The notes beneath the pieces are model-generated. The model made no database searches, was not told the origin of the DNA, and saw only the letters and a program-made list of their open reading frames with translations. Shown piece by piece: positions 54,495-62,848 of a stretch of 64,000 bases of DNA. This DNA comes from Kaistella jeonii. Lineage in GTDB: Bacteria > Bacteroidota > Bacteroidia > Flavobacteriales > Weeksellaceae. The stretch spans positions 248,001 through 312,000 of the forward strand of contig NZ_JSYL01000001.1 of assembly GCF_000812865.1 (NCBI RefSeq). The letters run 5' to 3'. The position numbers were made by a program, and so were the translations under genes. Position 1 is the first letter of the stretch, and each line of letters opens with the position of its first letter.

Positions 54495-55883
54495 ATGAAG
54501 AGAGGTTTGGTTTGGTTTAAAAATGATTTGCGCCTTCACGATAACGAAGCGCTTCATCATGCAATAATTGAGTGTGAGGAATTGGTTTTTTGCTTTTGTG
54601 TAGAAGAACAATTATTTGCAAAACTGGATTTAGGTTTTCGAAAAGCAGACATTAACCGTTTTAAATTTCTCGAACAGTCTGTCCTGAATTTGCAGGAAAA
54701 TTTAGAAAAAATTGGTGGTCATCTTTTGATCGGGGAAGAATCAGCCTTGAAAACTTTACCTGAATTAATTGAAGAATTTGAGATCACAGATCTTTACGCA
54801 GAAGAAGAATATTGTAGTGAAGAACTAAATCTCATTTCGGAAGTTCAGAAAATATTACCCGCACTCAACTACCATTTTTACTGGGGAAAAACACTGTATC
54901 ACAAAAATGATATCCCTTTTGGAATTACAGATATTCCCTTGACGAGCAAAGCTTATCGAATTCCGGCGGGTAAAGAATCTGAACCACGGAAAACCTTTAA
55001 AAGCCCAGAAAATTTAAATAGTTGTAAAAATACAAAAAGCTCAAAATTTCCTTCTTATAAGAAGTATAGTTTTACAAAAAAAGAATATGATCATGCAGAT
55101 CCATTTTTAGAAGGTGGAGAAACTTTGGCTTTGGAAAGACTTCAATATTACACCTTTAAATCAGAACTTTTAACCCGTTATCGCTGGACAAGAAACCGCT
55201 CGGAAGGTTTGGATTACAGCTCAAAATTTTCGCCCTATCTGGCTTTAGGCTGTATTTCTCCGCGCGAAATTTATGAGACCGTGAAAGAATATGAACAAAT
55301 GGTGACAAAAAATCAAAGTACGTGGTGGCTCATCTTCGAACTGGTTTGGCGGGATTATTTTACTTTTAAAGGAATGAAATTTGGGAACGAGATTTTTAAA
55401 ACAAAAGGTTATAAAGACAAAGAAATTCCTTTTGAAAACGATCCGGAAAAATTTAAAAAATGGTGTGATGGAATGACGGGAATTCCTTTCATAGACGCAC
55501 ACATGAGACAATTTAATGAAACAGGTTACATGAGCAATCGAGGCCGTGTAAATTGTGCAAGTTATTTTGTAGTTGACTTAAACATCGACTGGACTTGGGG
55601 AGCAGCGTATTTTGAAAGTAAGTTGATCGATTACGACGTGACTTCAAACTGGATGAACTGGCATATGCAGGCTTTTGAAATTTATTACACAAATCCTGTT
55701 CATCAATCCAATAAATATAGAGCGCAGGATTACATCAGAAAATGGATCCCAGAATTAGGAGATAAAAATGATATTGAAACTTTAATTCCTTGGGAATTTG
55801 ATATTCCGGCTTATCCAAAACCCATTCAAGTTTATAAGAAATGGACGAGAGCGATCAATCTCATTCAAAAATTAAAAGATTGA
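54495..55883 (+). CDS. cryptochrome, DASH family
   Basis: 462 aa. N-terminal photolyase domain (GLVWFKNDLRLHDNEALHHA) and FAD domain (TGIPFIDAHMRQFNETGYMS, NRGRVNCASYFVVDL, DVTSNWMNWHMQAF). The overall motifs and length fit cryptochrome-DASH, which binds FAD and methenyltetrahydrofolate and repairs or senses damage in single-stranded DNA. The chain ends at TRAINLIQKLKD, a normal short end. Confidence 0.94.
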   Translation: MKRGLVWFKNDLRLHDNEALHHAIIECEELVFCFCVEEQLFAKLDLGFRKADINRFKFLEQSVLNLQENLEKIGGHLLIGEESALKTLPELIEEFEITDLYAEEEYCSEELNLISEVQKILPALNYHFYWGKTLYHKNDIPFGITDIPLTSKAYRIPAGKESEPRKTFKSPENLNSCKNTKSSKFPSYKKYSFTKKEYDHADPFLEGGETLALERLQYYTFKSELLTRYRWTRNRSEGLDYSSKFSPYLALGCISPREIYETVKEYEQMVTKNQSTWWLIFELVWRDYFTFKGMKFGNEIFKTKGYKDKEIPFENDPEKFKKWCDGMTGIPFIDAHMRQFNETGYMSNRGRVNCASYFVVDLNIDWTWGAAYFESKLIDYDVTSNWMNWHMQAFEIYYTNPVHQSNKYRAQDYIRKWIPELGDKNDIETLIPWEFDIPAYPKPIQVYKKWTRAINLIQKLKD

Positions 55884-55927
55884 TTGAGTTAAAGAGATTT
55901 ACTTTTTTCGCAAACGAATTGGTCCTG

Positions 55928-56152
55928 TCAATTTTGAGGGTAATTTTTTTTTTCAAGACCTTTTTGCAGGACGATTAATTTACCTTCGATCAATAATTCA
56001 TCGGCAACTTTTCTAACCAAATCCATTTTTTCTCGCCAATCATCCGGAAATAGTTCCCGTGCAACTTCCGACGGACAATAAGTTTTATCCAGACCGCGAT
56101 CTTCCGAAAATTCGAGATGAAGCTTTTTTATTCGATCCGAATCCGTTACCAT
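55928..56152 (-). CDS. DUF3253 family protein
   Basis: 74 aa, a small winged-helix-like protein (CPSEVARELFPDDWREKMDL, VRKVADELLIEGKLIV) typical of DUF3253. Starts 3 bases after the DUF2945 stop, so the two small genes are cotranscribed. Function unknown. Confidence 0.85.
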   Translation of the reverse strand: MVTDSDRIKKLHLEFSEDRGLDKTYCPSEVARELFPDDWREKMDLVRKVADELLIEGKLIVLQKGLEKKNYPQN

Positions 56153-56155
56153 TGA

Positions 56156-56365
56156 TCAGGCTTTTGTAACTTCACTTTCCAGTTTTAAAACTTTGGCGCC
56201 ATCTTCCTGCTCGATGAGAAGTGCCTTATTGTCTTTCTCTCCTTTTCGCGTAATTTTTGAACCTTTGATGGTCTTATGAACTTCTTCAGTAAATGTTTCG
56301 ATCACTTTTCCCTTTGCAGTTCCACTTCCCCATTTCCACTGCACATTTGTTCCTTTTATAATCAT
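56156..56365 (-). CDS. DUF2945 (TUDOR-like) protein
   Basis: 69 aa; starts MIIKGTNVQWKWGSGTAKGK with the family WKWGSGTA pattern and a basic strand-rich body (ITRKGEKDNKALLIEQEDGA). DUF2945 proteins are short SH3/TUDOR-like chains of unknown function. First of the pair with DUF3253. Confidence 0.87.
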   Translation of the reverse strand: MIIKGTNVQWKWGSGTAKGKVIETFTEEVHKTIKGSKITRKGEKDNKALLIEQEDGAKVLKLESEVTKA

Positions 56366-56390
56366 CTTTAGATATTTAATTAAAGAGAAT

Positions 56391-56936
56391 TTAATGCAAA
56401 TTTTGTTTCAATTTCCAGTCTTCCTTTTTAATTTGGAAAACAGTATTAGTTTTTGAATCTTCTCCAAAATAAGCAACTTCTTCTTCACCTAAATTTTCTG
56501 CACCCAGTTTATTCATGGCTTTTATAGAACGAATATTATCTTTCCCGACGTGAAAAATAACTTTATCGACGAACTGAAAAATATAATCCAACATCATTTC
56601 TTTTACTCCCGCGTTGATATTTTTTCCCCACGATTTTGTTCCATAAAAAGTATATCCTATAAAAATACTTTTATCATCTTCATTAAAATCATAAAATCTG
56701 GTACAGCCTAAAACTTCCTCCGTACGTTTATCGATGATCAAGAAAGCACCTTTACTTTCAAGTGCTCCCGTAAAAAAGTTTTCAAAAACTTCTCTCTTGT
56801 ATCTTTCTTTATTCGGATGCATTGCCCAAACTTCAGGATCTGAAGCCACATCAAACAGCTCTTCGAAATCATGTTTTTCTAAAGGTACTAAATCGACATA
56901 TTCGTTTTCCAGAGTCGGTTGTATTGAGAAATTCAT
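56391..56936 (-). CDS. GNAT family N-acetyltransferase
   Basis: 181 aa from MNFSIQPTL at 56936. TATCTTTG at 56951-56958 is a -7 box just upstream and supports this start over the longer frame (57035). Acetyl-CoA site in IGYTFYGTKSWGKNINAGVK; VDLVPLEKHDFEEL start typical of RimJ/RimL-like enzymes. Substrate unknown. 3' end 26 bases from the DUF2945 start. Confidence 0.9.
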   Translation of the reverse strand: MNFSIQPTLENEYVDLVPLEKHDFEELFDVASDPEVWAMHPNKERYKREVFENFFTGALESKGAFLIIDKRTEEVLGCTRFYDFNEDDKSIFIGYTFYGTKSWGKNINAGVKEMMLDYIFQFVDKVIFHVGKDNIRSIKAMNKLGAENLGEEEVAYFGEDSKTNTVFQIKKEDWKLKQNLH

Positions 56937-56950
56937 AGCGTTAATTTTTT

Positions 56951-56958
56951 CAAAGATA
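56951..56958 (-). promoter_or_regulatory. -7 element before the GNAT gene
   Basis: TATCTTTG on the minus strand, 15 bases before the ATG; no -33 TTG at the usual distance. Confidence 0.45.
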
Positions 56959-56997
56959 AAAATTAGTTTTAGTTTACGTAATAATATTTTCTGAAAG

Positions 56998-57360
56998 TTA
57001 TCCGTGGTAAACTCTGGAGAAAACGATTTTACCATTCTTTATTTCAAGGACCTCGCCGATCTGCATATCTTCTTCTCCCTCCACTTTTCGGGTATATTCC
57101 ATAAAAACCTGATCGGAATCGGTAGTTAATTTATTGACTGAATATTGTAAACTGGGCAATCTTTCGAAACAGTCTTTCCACCATTTCCTCAGCGCCTCTT
57201 TTCCCTTAATTAAACCTTTCGTTTGAGGTTCGCGAAATTTTAATTTTGGACTGAAATGTTCTGCATTGTCATCATACAATTCCAGTAGATTTTCTAAATG
57301 GTGTTCGTTGAATGCTTTGAACCAAAGCGCGGCAATATTTTTTAAATCGTCGGGATTCAT
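56998..57360 (-). CDS. SnoaL/NTF2-like protein
   Basis: 120 aa from MNPDDLKN at 57360; the longer frame would run back into ada and is rejected. Cone-like NTF2 fold with ALWFKAFNEHHLENLLELYD and RKVEGEEDMQIGEVLEI, length as in the family. Members are enzymes or binding proteins; the substrate here is unknown. Lies 38 bases after ada on the same strand and probably shares its transcript. Confidence 0.87.
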   Translation of the reverse strand: MNPDDLKNIAALWFKAFNEHHLENLLELYDDNAEHFSPKLKFREPQTKGLIKGKEALRKWWKDCFERLPSLQYSVNKLTTDSDQVFMEYTRKVEGEEDMQIGEVLEIKNGKIVFSRVYHG

Positions 57361-57398
57361 ACGTTTACATTTTTTATTGTCTTGAAAATCTAAGTTGT

Positions 57399-58442
57399 TT
57401 AGAAAAGAATCGCTTTTTCCAATTCCAATAATTTTTGTTTGCGCCAGATTCCGCCACCATAACCGGTTAAAGTTCCGTTGCTGCCGATTACGCGATGACA
57501 AGGAATAATGATCGAAATTTTATTCATTCCATTTGCATTTGCGACGGCGCGAACTTTCTTAACATCGCCTAAAACTTCGGATTGTTTTTTGTAATTCCAG
57601 GTTTCACCATAAGGAATTTTTAGTAAAATTTTCCAGACACTTTTTTGAAATTCTGTTCCTACAGGTGAAAGTGGAATGGTGAATGATGTTCTGTTTCCTT
57701 CAAAATATTCTGCAAGTTCTTTTTCTAACATTTTGAAATGTGGATTTTCACCTTGAACGATGGTTGCATTTAGGGATTTTGCTAAATCTTTGAACTCGGT
57801 TTCCAACATTTTCCGATCAGTGAATTCGAGCATGCAAATTCCTTCTTCAACTGCAGCGGCATACATTGTTCCGATGGGCGTTTCAATTCTTTTTAAATCG
57901 ATGATTTTTTGAGTTTTTGAATTTTTCGGAGAAACGCCAAATATGGTTTTGAAACTTTCATTAAACCCACTCAAACTTTCGAAACCGCTGTCGTAAGCTG
58001 TTTCCATAATATTATCACCTTGCTGTATTTTTTTGAACGCCGTGTTTAACCGAAACATTCTTTGAAAAGCATGAAATGTCATTCCGTGATTTTTCTGAAA
58101 CCATCTTCTGATCGTTGCAGGTTCTAATCCACGTTCTTCTAAATCTATATCTTTAAATTTTAAGGAAGGATCTTCCCGCAATTCTTTTAAAATCTTCTGA
58201 ATATATTCTGGAGTTTCATCTGGGTTTTCTAAAGGTTTACAAACTTTACACGGACGATAACCTTTTAAAATAGCATCTTTTGTATTTTGAAAAAATTCTA
58301 CATTTTCGGGTTTGGGTTTTCGAGCCGTACAAGTTGGTCTGCAAAAAATTCCGGTGGTTTTCACGCCCATCCAGAAAACACCTTCGAAATCTTGGTTTTT
58401 GCTGAATGAAGCTTGATACATGATGTCGGTTGAAAGTTCCAT
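57399..58442 (-). CDS. ada: Ada: bifunctional DNA methylphosphotriester repair and regulator
   Basis: 347 aa. Zinc/phosphotriester domain with C34, C38, C65 and C68 (GIFCRPTC, GYRPCKVC); Cys34 accepts methyl groups from phosphotriesters. AraC-type HTH at about residues 85-165, then the O6-methylguanine methyltransferase domain with active-site IIPCHRVIG. Complete promoter upstream. Repairs alkylated DNA and activates its own regulon. Confidence 0.96.
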   Translation of the reverse strand: MELSTDIMYQASFSKNQDFEGVFWMGVKTTGIFCRPTCTARKPKPENVEFFQNTKDAILKGYRPCKVCKPLENPDETPEYIQKILKELREDPSLKFKDIDLEERGLEPATIRRWFQKNHGMTFHAFQRMFRLNTAFKKIQQGDNIMETAYDSGFESLSGFNESFKTIFGVSPKNSKTQKIIDLKRIETPIGTMYAAAVEEGICMLEFTDRKMLETEFKDLAKSLNATIVQGENPHFKMLEKELAEYFEGNRTSFTIPLSPVGTEFQKSVWKILLKIPYGETWNYKKQSEVLGDVKKVRAVANANGMNKISIIIPCHRVIGSNGTLTGYGGGIWRKQKLLELEKAILF

Positions 58443-58457
58443 GTTGTAAATTTAAAG

Positions 58458-58488
58458 CAAATTTACCTTAACACCAATAAGAGCGCAA
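58458..58488 (-). promoter_or_regulatory. promoter of ada
   Basis: TTG (58488-58486), 20-base spacer, TAAATTTG (58465-58458) on the minus strand, 16 bases before the ATG. Good fit to the Bacteroidota consensus. Confidence 0.7.
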
Positions 58489-58614
58489 CCGAAAAATTGA
58501 CAAGTATTTTTTTTATGATGGATTCTGGAAGTTGGATGTCGGATGTTTTCAGACTGTGGAAAGACAATTGAATTTAGATATTCAAAACCAAACTTAATTA
58601 GAAATACAACTCTT

Positions 58615-58714
58615 GCGTCCCGACTTGAACGGAGCTCTTTTTTATTGTTATCTGAGCGGAGCCGAAGATGATAAGAAAAAAAGCGGGAGTGGAAGACGGA
58701 TGAAGACGCCCAAA
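58615..58714 (+). repeat. dispersed palindromic repeat, family B, copy 3
   Basis: GCGTCCCGACTTGAACGGAG, a longer hairpin including GAGCGGAGCCGAAGATGATA, then GCGGGAGTGGAAGACGGA and GACGCCCAAA. Fills most of the 58443-58764 gap, with the ada promoter and a terminator. Confidence 0.8.
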
Positions 58715-58739
58715 TAATACTTCCTTATTTTACACAAAA

Positions 58740-58761
58740 AAAGTGAACCGAAGTTCACTTT
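58740..58761. terminator. terminator after the DUF2911 gene
   Basis: AAAGTGAAC pairs with GTTCACTTT around CGAA; A-run on the left gives T on the minus strand. Confidence 0.85.
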
Positions 58762-58764
58762 ATA

Positions 58765-59364
58765 TTATTTTTTAGCAGCTGCATCTTTTTCAATCTGCTT
58801 GATGTCGTTTAATTTTTCAATGATTTTTAGAACGGTTTCAGGTTTAGCTTCTTTAACTGGAACCAACACTTGAGTCATGTCCCATTTCATTGCTAAATTG
58901 GTCGTATGATCATCAACAGGTTGCAAGGAAATTTCGAAATATTCCTGTTTGTCGCTTAATTTTTGAACGAGAACTGTTACATCAGCAATATTTAATTTTT
59001 CGTCATAAGAATAGGCTCCCCATTGATCCGCGTTCGAATTCAAAATAATTTTCCATTCTTTTTCCATTGGAATTACAAATAAACTGTAAGATCCTGCCAT
59101 GACCATTTTTCCTCCAAAATTAACATTTTGACCGAAAGTTATTTTTGTTGCTGCATTTGCTCCAGCTCGCCAAACTTTACTAAAAGGAACGAGATCTCCG
59201 AATATTTTTCGGCCTTTAACGCCTGGTCTTCCATACTCAACTGTTATTTTAGAAAGAGAAAATTGTTGCTCTATCATTTGTTTTGGACTTGGTGCGGGAG
59301 TTGACCACTGTGAGTAAGCTGTCACAGAAACCGCTAGAAAAGCAGTGAGAAGTAATTTTTTCAT
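58765..59364 (-). CDS. DUF2911 family exported protein
   Basis: 199 aa. Signal peptide (KKLLLTAFLAVSVTAYS), then the family pattern SKITVEYGRPGVKGRKIFGD, VWRAGANAATKITF and YSLFVIPMEKEW. DUF2911 proteins are common exported proteins in Bacteroidota without a known role. A terminator follows. Confidence 0.9.
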   Translation of the reverse strand: MKKLLLTAFLAVSVTAYSQWSTPAPSPKQMIEQQFSLSKITVEYGRPGVKGRKIFGDLVPFSKVWRAGANAATKITFGQNVNFGGKMVMAGSYSLFVIPMEKEWKIILNSNADQWGAYSYDEKLNIADVTVLVQKLSDKQEYFEISLQPVDDHTTNLAMKWDMTQVLVPVKEAKPETVLKIIEKLNDIKQIEKDAAAKK

Positions 59365-59482
59365 ATTTTATTTAATTTGAGATAAAGATAAGAAAAAGTA
59401 AAGAATATTCTAATGCTCTTTGAAATAACAAAGCCACCTAAACCGAAATTCAGGTGACTCCATTAAAAATAAAACTATGAAA

Positions 59483-60058
59483 CTATGGCATTAAAACCGT
59501 ATCGATTACGTGGATTACGCCATTTGACTGATTAACATCTGCAATTGTAATTTTCGCAGAGTTCCCTTTTGCATCTTTTACATACATGTTCATTCCTTTC
59601 ATCCAGAAAGTTAATTCTTCACCCTGAACTGTTTTTGCCATGTATTTTCCGCCGTTTTTCTTGATCCAAGTCATCAAATCTTTAGACGAAATCTTTCCCG
59701 GTACGACGTGATAAGTAAGAATTTTATTGAGCATTTCTTTGTTTTCCGGCATTAATAATGTTTCTACAGTTCCTGCAGGTAATTTTGCAAATGCTTCATT
59801 GGTCGGAGCGAAAACCGTAAATGGTCCTTTGCTTTCTAAAGTTCCTACTAAACCTGCTGCTTTTACTGCGGCAACCAAAGTGGTATGGTCTTTAGAATTC
59901 ATTGCGTTTTCAACAATATTTTTAGAAGGGTACATTTGTGCTCCACCTACCATTACTGTTTTTTCTTGTTTTGCCATCTTTTGTGCGTTGGCTGTGTTTC
60001 CGATTGCTAAAGTCATTGTTAGTGCTAAAGCAGCTGTTGTGATTTTCAAGAATTTCAT
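59483..60058 (-). CDS. fasciclin-domain exported protein
   Basis: 191 aa. Signal peptide (about residues 1-25, ending NTANA), then one FAS1 domain with AVKAAGLVGTLESKGPFTVF, APTNEAFAKLP, ILTYHVVPG and a final GVIHVIDTVLMP. FAS1 domains mediate surface adhesion. In this group, fasciclin genes often sit beside a sigma/anti-sigma pair; one lies 700 bases away on the other strand. Confidence 0.93.
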   Translation of the reverse strand: MKFLKITTAALALTMTLAIGNTANAQKMAKQEKTVMVGGAQMYPSKNIVENAMNSKDHTTLVAAVKAAGLVGTLESKGPFTVFAPTNEAFAKLPAGTVETLLMPENKEMLNKILTYHVVPGKISSKDLMTWIKKNGGKYMAKTVQGEELTFWMKGMNMYVKDAKGNSAKITIADVNQSNGVIHVIDTVLMP

Positions 60059-60127
60059 AATAAAAAATTTAATGTTATTGTATAATTTAATGTTGCTATA
60101 ATTTACGACGTCGATTTTCTTTTGGAT

Positions 60128-60664
60128 TTAATTTTGTGAAATTTTTAACGGTTCAAATTCCAAAGCGATAGAATTCATACAGAATCTTTTTTTGGTAGGT
60201 TTAGGACCATCATCGAAAACGTGACCTAAGTGCGCATCACATCTTCCACATCGTACTTCAGTTCTTACCATACTGAAAGATTCATCTTTTTTGTAGATAA
60301 CCGATTTCGGACGGATTGGTTCATAAAAACTTGGCCAACCGCACGTACTGGCAAATTTCGCATCTGAGCGGAAAAGCGCATTTCCACAAACTGCACAATA
60401 ATAAGTTCCTTTGCTGTCAAACTCATTATACTTTCCGGTAAAAGCAGCTTCCGTATCACCCAATCTTGCAACCGAATATAAATCAGAGCTTAAAACCTTT
60501 TTCCACGTTGAATTTGGAATTTTTAAAATTTTTGTATCTGTTCGGGAATAATATGGATTTATAATATTCTTTCCATTTACGACTTGCATTTTCTCTCCGA
60601 AAGCGCTACTGAGAAGACTTGTCCCCAATAATACTATCGTTGAAAATTTTATAATATCTTTCAT
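60128..60664 (-). CDS. msrB: peptide-methionine (R)-S-oxide reductase, exported
   Basis: 178 aa. An N-terminal hydrophobic segment (STIVLLGTSLLSSAFG) suggests export to the periplasm. MsrB domain with zinc CxxC pairs (YYCAVCGNAL, VRCGRCDAHLGHVF) and the catalytic Cys in KRFCMNSIAL. Repairs oxidised methionine in envelope proteins. Beside the fasciclin gene and divergent from the sigma factor gene, so joint stress control is possible. Confidence 0.93.
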   Translation of the reverse strand: MKDIIKFSTIVLLGTSLLSSAFGEKMQVVNGKNIINPYYSRTDTKILKIPNSTWKKVLSSDLYSVARLGDTEAAFTGKYNEFDSKGTYYCAVCGNALFRSDAKFASTCGWPSFYEPIRPKSVIYKKDESFSMVRTEVRCGRCDAHLGHVFDDGPKPTKKRFCMNSIALEFEPLKISQN

Positions 60665-60712
60665 AAAATCTGACTTTTAAAAATAATTTACGACTATAAC
60701 TATAAATTGGTT

Positions 60713-60741
60713 TTGTTTTTGATTAAATACTTTTATATTTG
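60713..60741 (+). promoter_or_regulatory. promoter of the sigma factor gene
   Basis: TTG (60713-60715), 18-base spacer, TATATTTG (60734-60741). The ATG at 60755 follows 13 bases later, which excludes the longer frame starting at 60707. Confidence 0.6.
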
Positions 60742-60754
60742 CCCTTCCAACTTC

Positions 60755-61330
60755 ATGAAAAAAGAATCTTTAAACACAGATCAACTTGTTTCCTTACTCT
60801 TGAGTAGGGATGAAAAGGGATTCAATTATTTATATGATAATTACTCACCTGCATTCTATGGGGTGATTTTTCGTATAGTAAAATATGAAGAGGAAGCTAA
60901 TGAAGTTTTACAAGATACTTTTGTGAAAATATGGAATTCCATAACTTCGTTCGACCAAAATAAAGGCACGCTTTATACTTGGATGCTTAATATTGCTCGA
61001 AATTCTGCAATCGACCGACTGAAATCTAAATCATTTCAGAACGATTTGCAAAACCAAAGCATTCCAGATTTCGTAGATGATAATAAGTCACTCTCTACGG
61101 AACAGAAACATGAGTTCCAGGAAGTAGAGAAATTAGTGAACACATTGAGGTCGGACTACAGTATTTTGATCAACAAAGCTTATTTTGGAGGTTTTACGCA
61201 GGAGGAAATTGCAGAACAACTCGGGATTCCTTTAGGAACCGTAAAAACAAGAACAAGAGCAGCTTTACTAGAATTAAAAACAGTTTTAAGAGATTTTCAA
61301 TTTGTTATTTTATTTTTTTTACTTAAATAA
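60755..61330 (+). CDS. ECF-type RNA polymerase sigma factor
   Basis: 191 aa from the ATG at 60755. Sigma-2 region with AYDNY-like FNYLYDNYSPAF, VLQDTFVKIWNSI and WMLNIARNSAIDRL, sigma-4 region with HTH IAEQLGIPLGTVKTRTRAAL. Followed by an anti-sigma gene 2 bases downstream. It probably serves an envelope or oxidative stress set; the divergent msrB and fasciclin genes are candidate targets. Confidence 0.94.
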   Translation: MKKESLNTDQLVSLLLSRDEKGFNYLYDNYSPAFYGVIFRIVKYEEEANEVLQDTFVKIWNSITSFDQNKGTLYTWMLNIARNSAIDRLKSKSFQNDLQNQSIPDFVDDNKSLSTEQKHEFQEVEKLVNTLRSDYSILINKAYFGGFTQEEIAEQLGIPLGTVKTRTRAALLELKTVLRDFQFVILFFLLK

Positions 61331-61332
61331 TA

Positions 61333-62109
61333 GTGGATATTAAAAATTACATATCATCAGGAGTTATAGAAGATTACGTTTTGGGAAATTGTTCTCAGGA
61401 AGAATCCTCGATTCTAGAATGCGTGATAGCCAATAATCCAGAAGTTAAAACTGCCGTATTGGAATACCAACAAATTTTAGAAGAATTTGCGACAAAAACC
61501 GCAATCACTCCACCAGCTCACGTTAAATTGGAATTACTGAAAAACTTAGATTTTTCAGCGCCTAAAGAAATGAGTGGAAAAATAATTCCGCTTCAGACAA
61601 AGCGTGTTGAGCAAAAAACAAGTTATCAGATTCCAACCTGGATGAAGGTCGCTTCAGTTGCTGCTCTTTTTGGGTTAGGATTTTTGGGATACGAAGTGAA
61701 TTCGAAAAACACAGAACTCGAGCAAATTGCTCAGAATAATACCGTTCTTGCAACGAAAGTTACCAATTTAGAGGAAATGAATTCGATGATGCAAAACTCT
61801 GTTAAGATAGAACTTAAAGGAGTTGCTAATCATCCAAATATGCTGGCCGATGTTTATTGGCACACTTCTAAAAAGGTTTTCCTGGAAATAAAAAACTTAC
61901 CTGAAGCGCCAAGTGGTAAACAATATCAACTTTGGGCGATTGTTGACGGGAAACCTGTAGACATGGGAATGTATAGTGCGAATAAAGCTTCTACCATTCA
62001 GGAAATGAAATCGGTAACTAATGCAAAAGCTTTCGCAATAACTCTTGAAAAGGAAGGTGGAAACCCTACTCCAACAATGGGTGAAATGTATGTGATGGGT
62101 ACAATTTAA
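61333..62109 (+). CDS. anti-sigma factor, RskA-like
   Basis: 258 aa, GTG start (no ATG in frame at that point, and the gap to the sigma gene is 2 bases). N-terminal anti-sigma domain (GVIEDYVLGNCSQEESSILE), one membrane helix (about 103-121, MKVASVAALFGLGFLGYEV) and a periplasmic domain with SGKQYQLWAIVDGKPVDMG. The membrane topology is that of RskA-like proteins, which hold a sigma factor until a periplasmic signal releases it. Confidence 0.9.
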   Translation: MDIKNYISSGVIEDYVLGNCSQEESSILECVIANNPEVKTAVLEYQQILEEFATKTAITPPAHVKLELLKNLDFSAPKEMSGKIIPLQTKRVEQKTSYQIPTWMKVASVAALFGLGFLGYEVNSKNTELEQIAQNNTVLATKVTNLEEMNSMMQNSVKIELKGVANHPNMLADVYWHTSKKVFLEIKNLPEAPSGKQYQLWAIVDGKPVDMGMYSANKASTIQEMKSVTNAKAFAITLEKEGGNPTPTMGEMYVMGTI

Positions 62110-62135
62110 TGAGAAAAATATTTAGAAAATATAGA

Positions 62136-62163
62136 AGCGAAGATTTATTCTTCGCTTTTTTTT
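62136..62163 (+). terminator. terminator of the sigma/anti-sigma operon
   Basis: AGCGAAGA pairs with TCTTCGCT around TTTAT, then a T-run. Confidence 0.9.
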
Positions 62164-62202
62164 ATATAGAAATCTGAATAATGAAATTTTCTGCTAAACT
62201 TT

Positions 62203-62844
62203 TTATAACTGCAAAATGTCAGTTGATAAAACCTCGGCTTCCCGTTTAGAGTGCGTTACCATTACAAAAGTAGTTTTCAATTTTTCGTGGATGTCTTTTA
62301 CTAAAAGCTGTAATTTGTCACGCGTTTCGCTGTCTAACGCAGAAAAAGGTTCGTCCATCAAAACAATTTTTGGGTCGTGCGCAATTGCACGGATAATTCC
62401 TACGCGTTGTTTTTGTCCACCACTAATTTCATCCGGGAATTTTTTTAATAGATCTTCTCTCAACCCAACTAAATGCAGCAGATCTGAAATTTTCTCTTCG
62501 CAAAAAGCATCGGATTTTTTCAATAATTTTAAACAGTAGATCATATTCTGGTACACAGTGAAGTGCGGAAACAAGGAATTTCCCTGTAAAACATAACCCA
62601 TTTCTAATCGTTTCTGAATTAAATTTTCTGCGTTTAGAATCTCACCATCAATTTTGATCAAACCACTTTCCGGTGTTAAAAGTCCATTGATAAGACGCAG
62701 TAATGTTGATTTTCCGCTTCCACTTTCACCCAAAATGCAGGTAAAACTTCCTTTCTCAAAATCTGCAGAAAAGTTATTTAAAATTTTTTGCGAACCGTAA
62801 AAGAAATTGATATTTTGAACTGAAATTACCGCCTTGTTTTCCAT
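62203..62844 (-). CDS. ABC transporter ATP-binding protein
   Basis: 213 aa. Walker A GESGSGKSTLLRLI, signature EISGGQKQRVGI, Walker B IVLMDEPFSALD and a final switch His in VTHSKREAEV. Short form without the regulatory CBS domains of OpuCA. Starts 4 bases after the permease gene, so one operon with it; the pair would import a small osmolyte-type compound. Confidence 0.92.
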   Translation of the reverse strand: MENKAVISVQNINFFYGSQKILNNFSADFEKGSFTCILGESGSGKSTLLRLINGLLTPESGLIKIDGEILNAENLIQKRLEMGYVLQGNSLFPHFTVYQNMIYCLKLLKKSDAFCEEKISDLLHLVGLREDLLKKFPDEISGGQKQRVGIIRAIAHDPKIVLMDEPFSALDSETRDKLQLLVKDIHEKLKTTFVMVTHSKREAEVLSTDILQL

Positions 62845-62848
62845 TCTT

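Noticed and set aside
57361..57501. Longer start of the NTF2-like protein
   Set aside because: It would read back into the ada 3' end in another frame; the ATG at 57360 gives the family-length protein.
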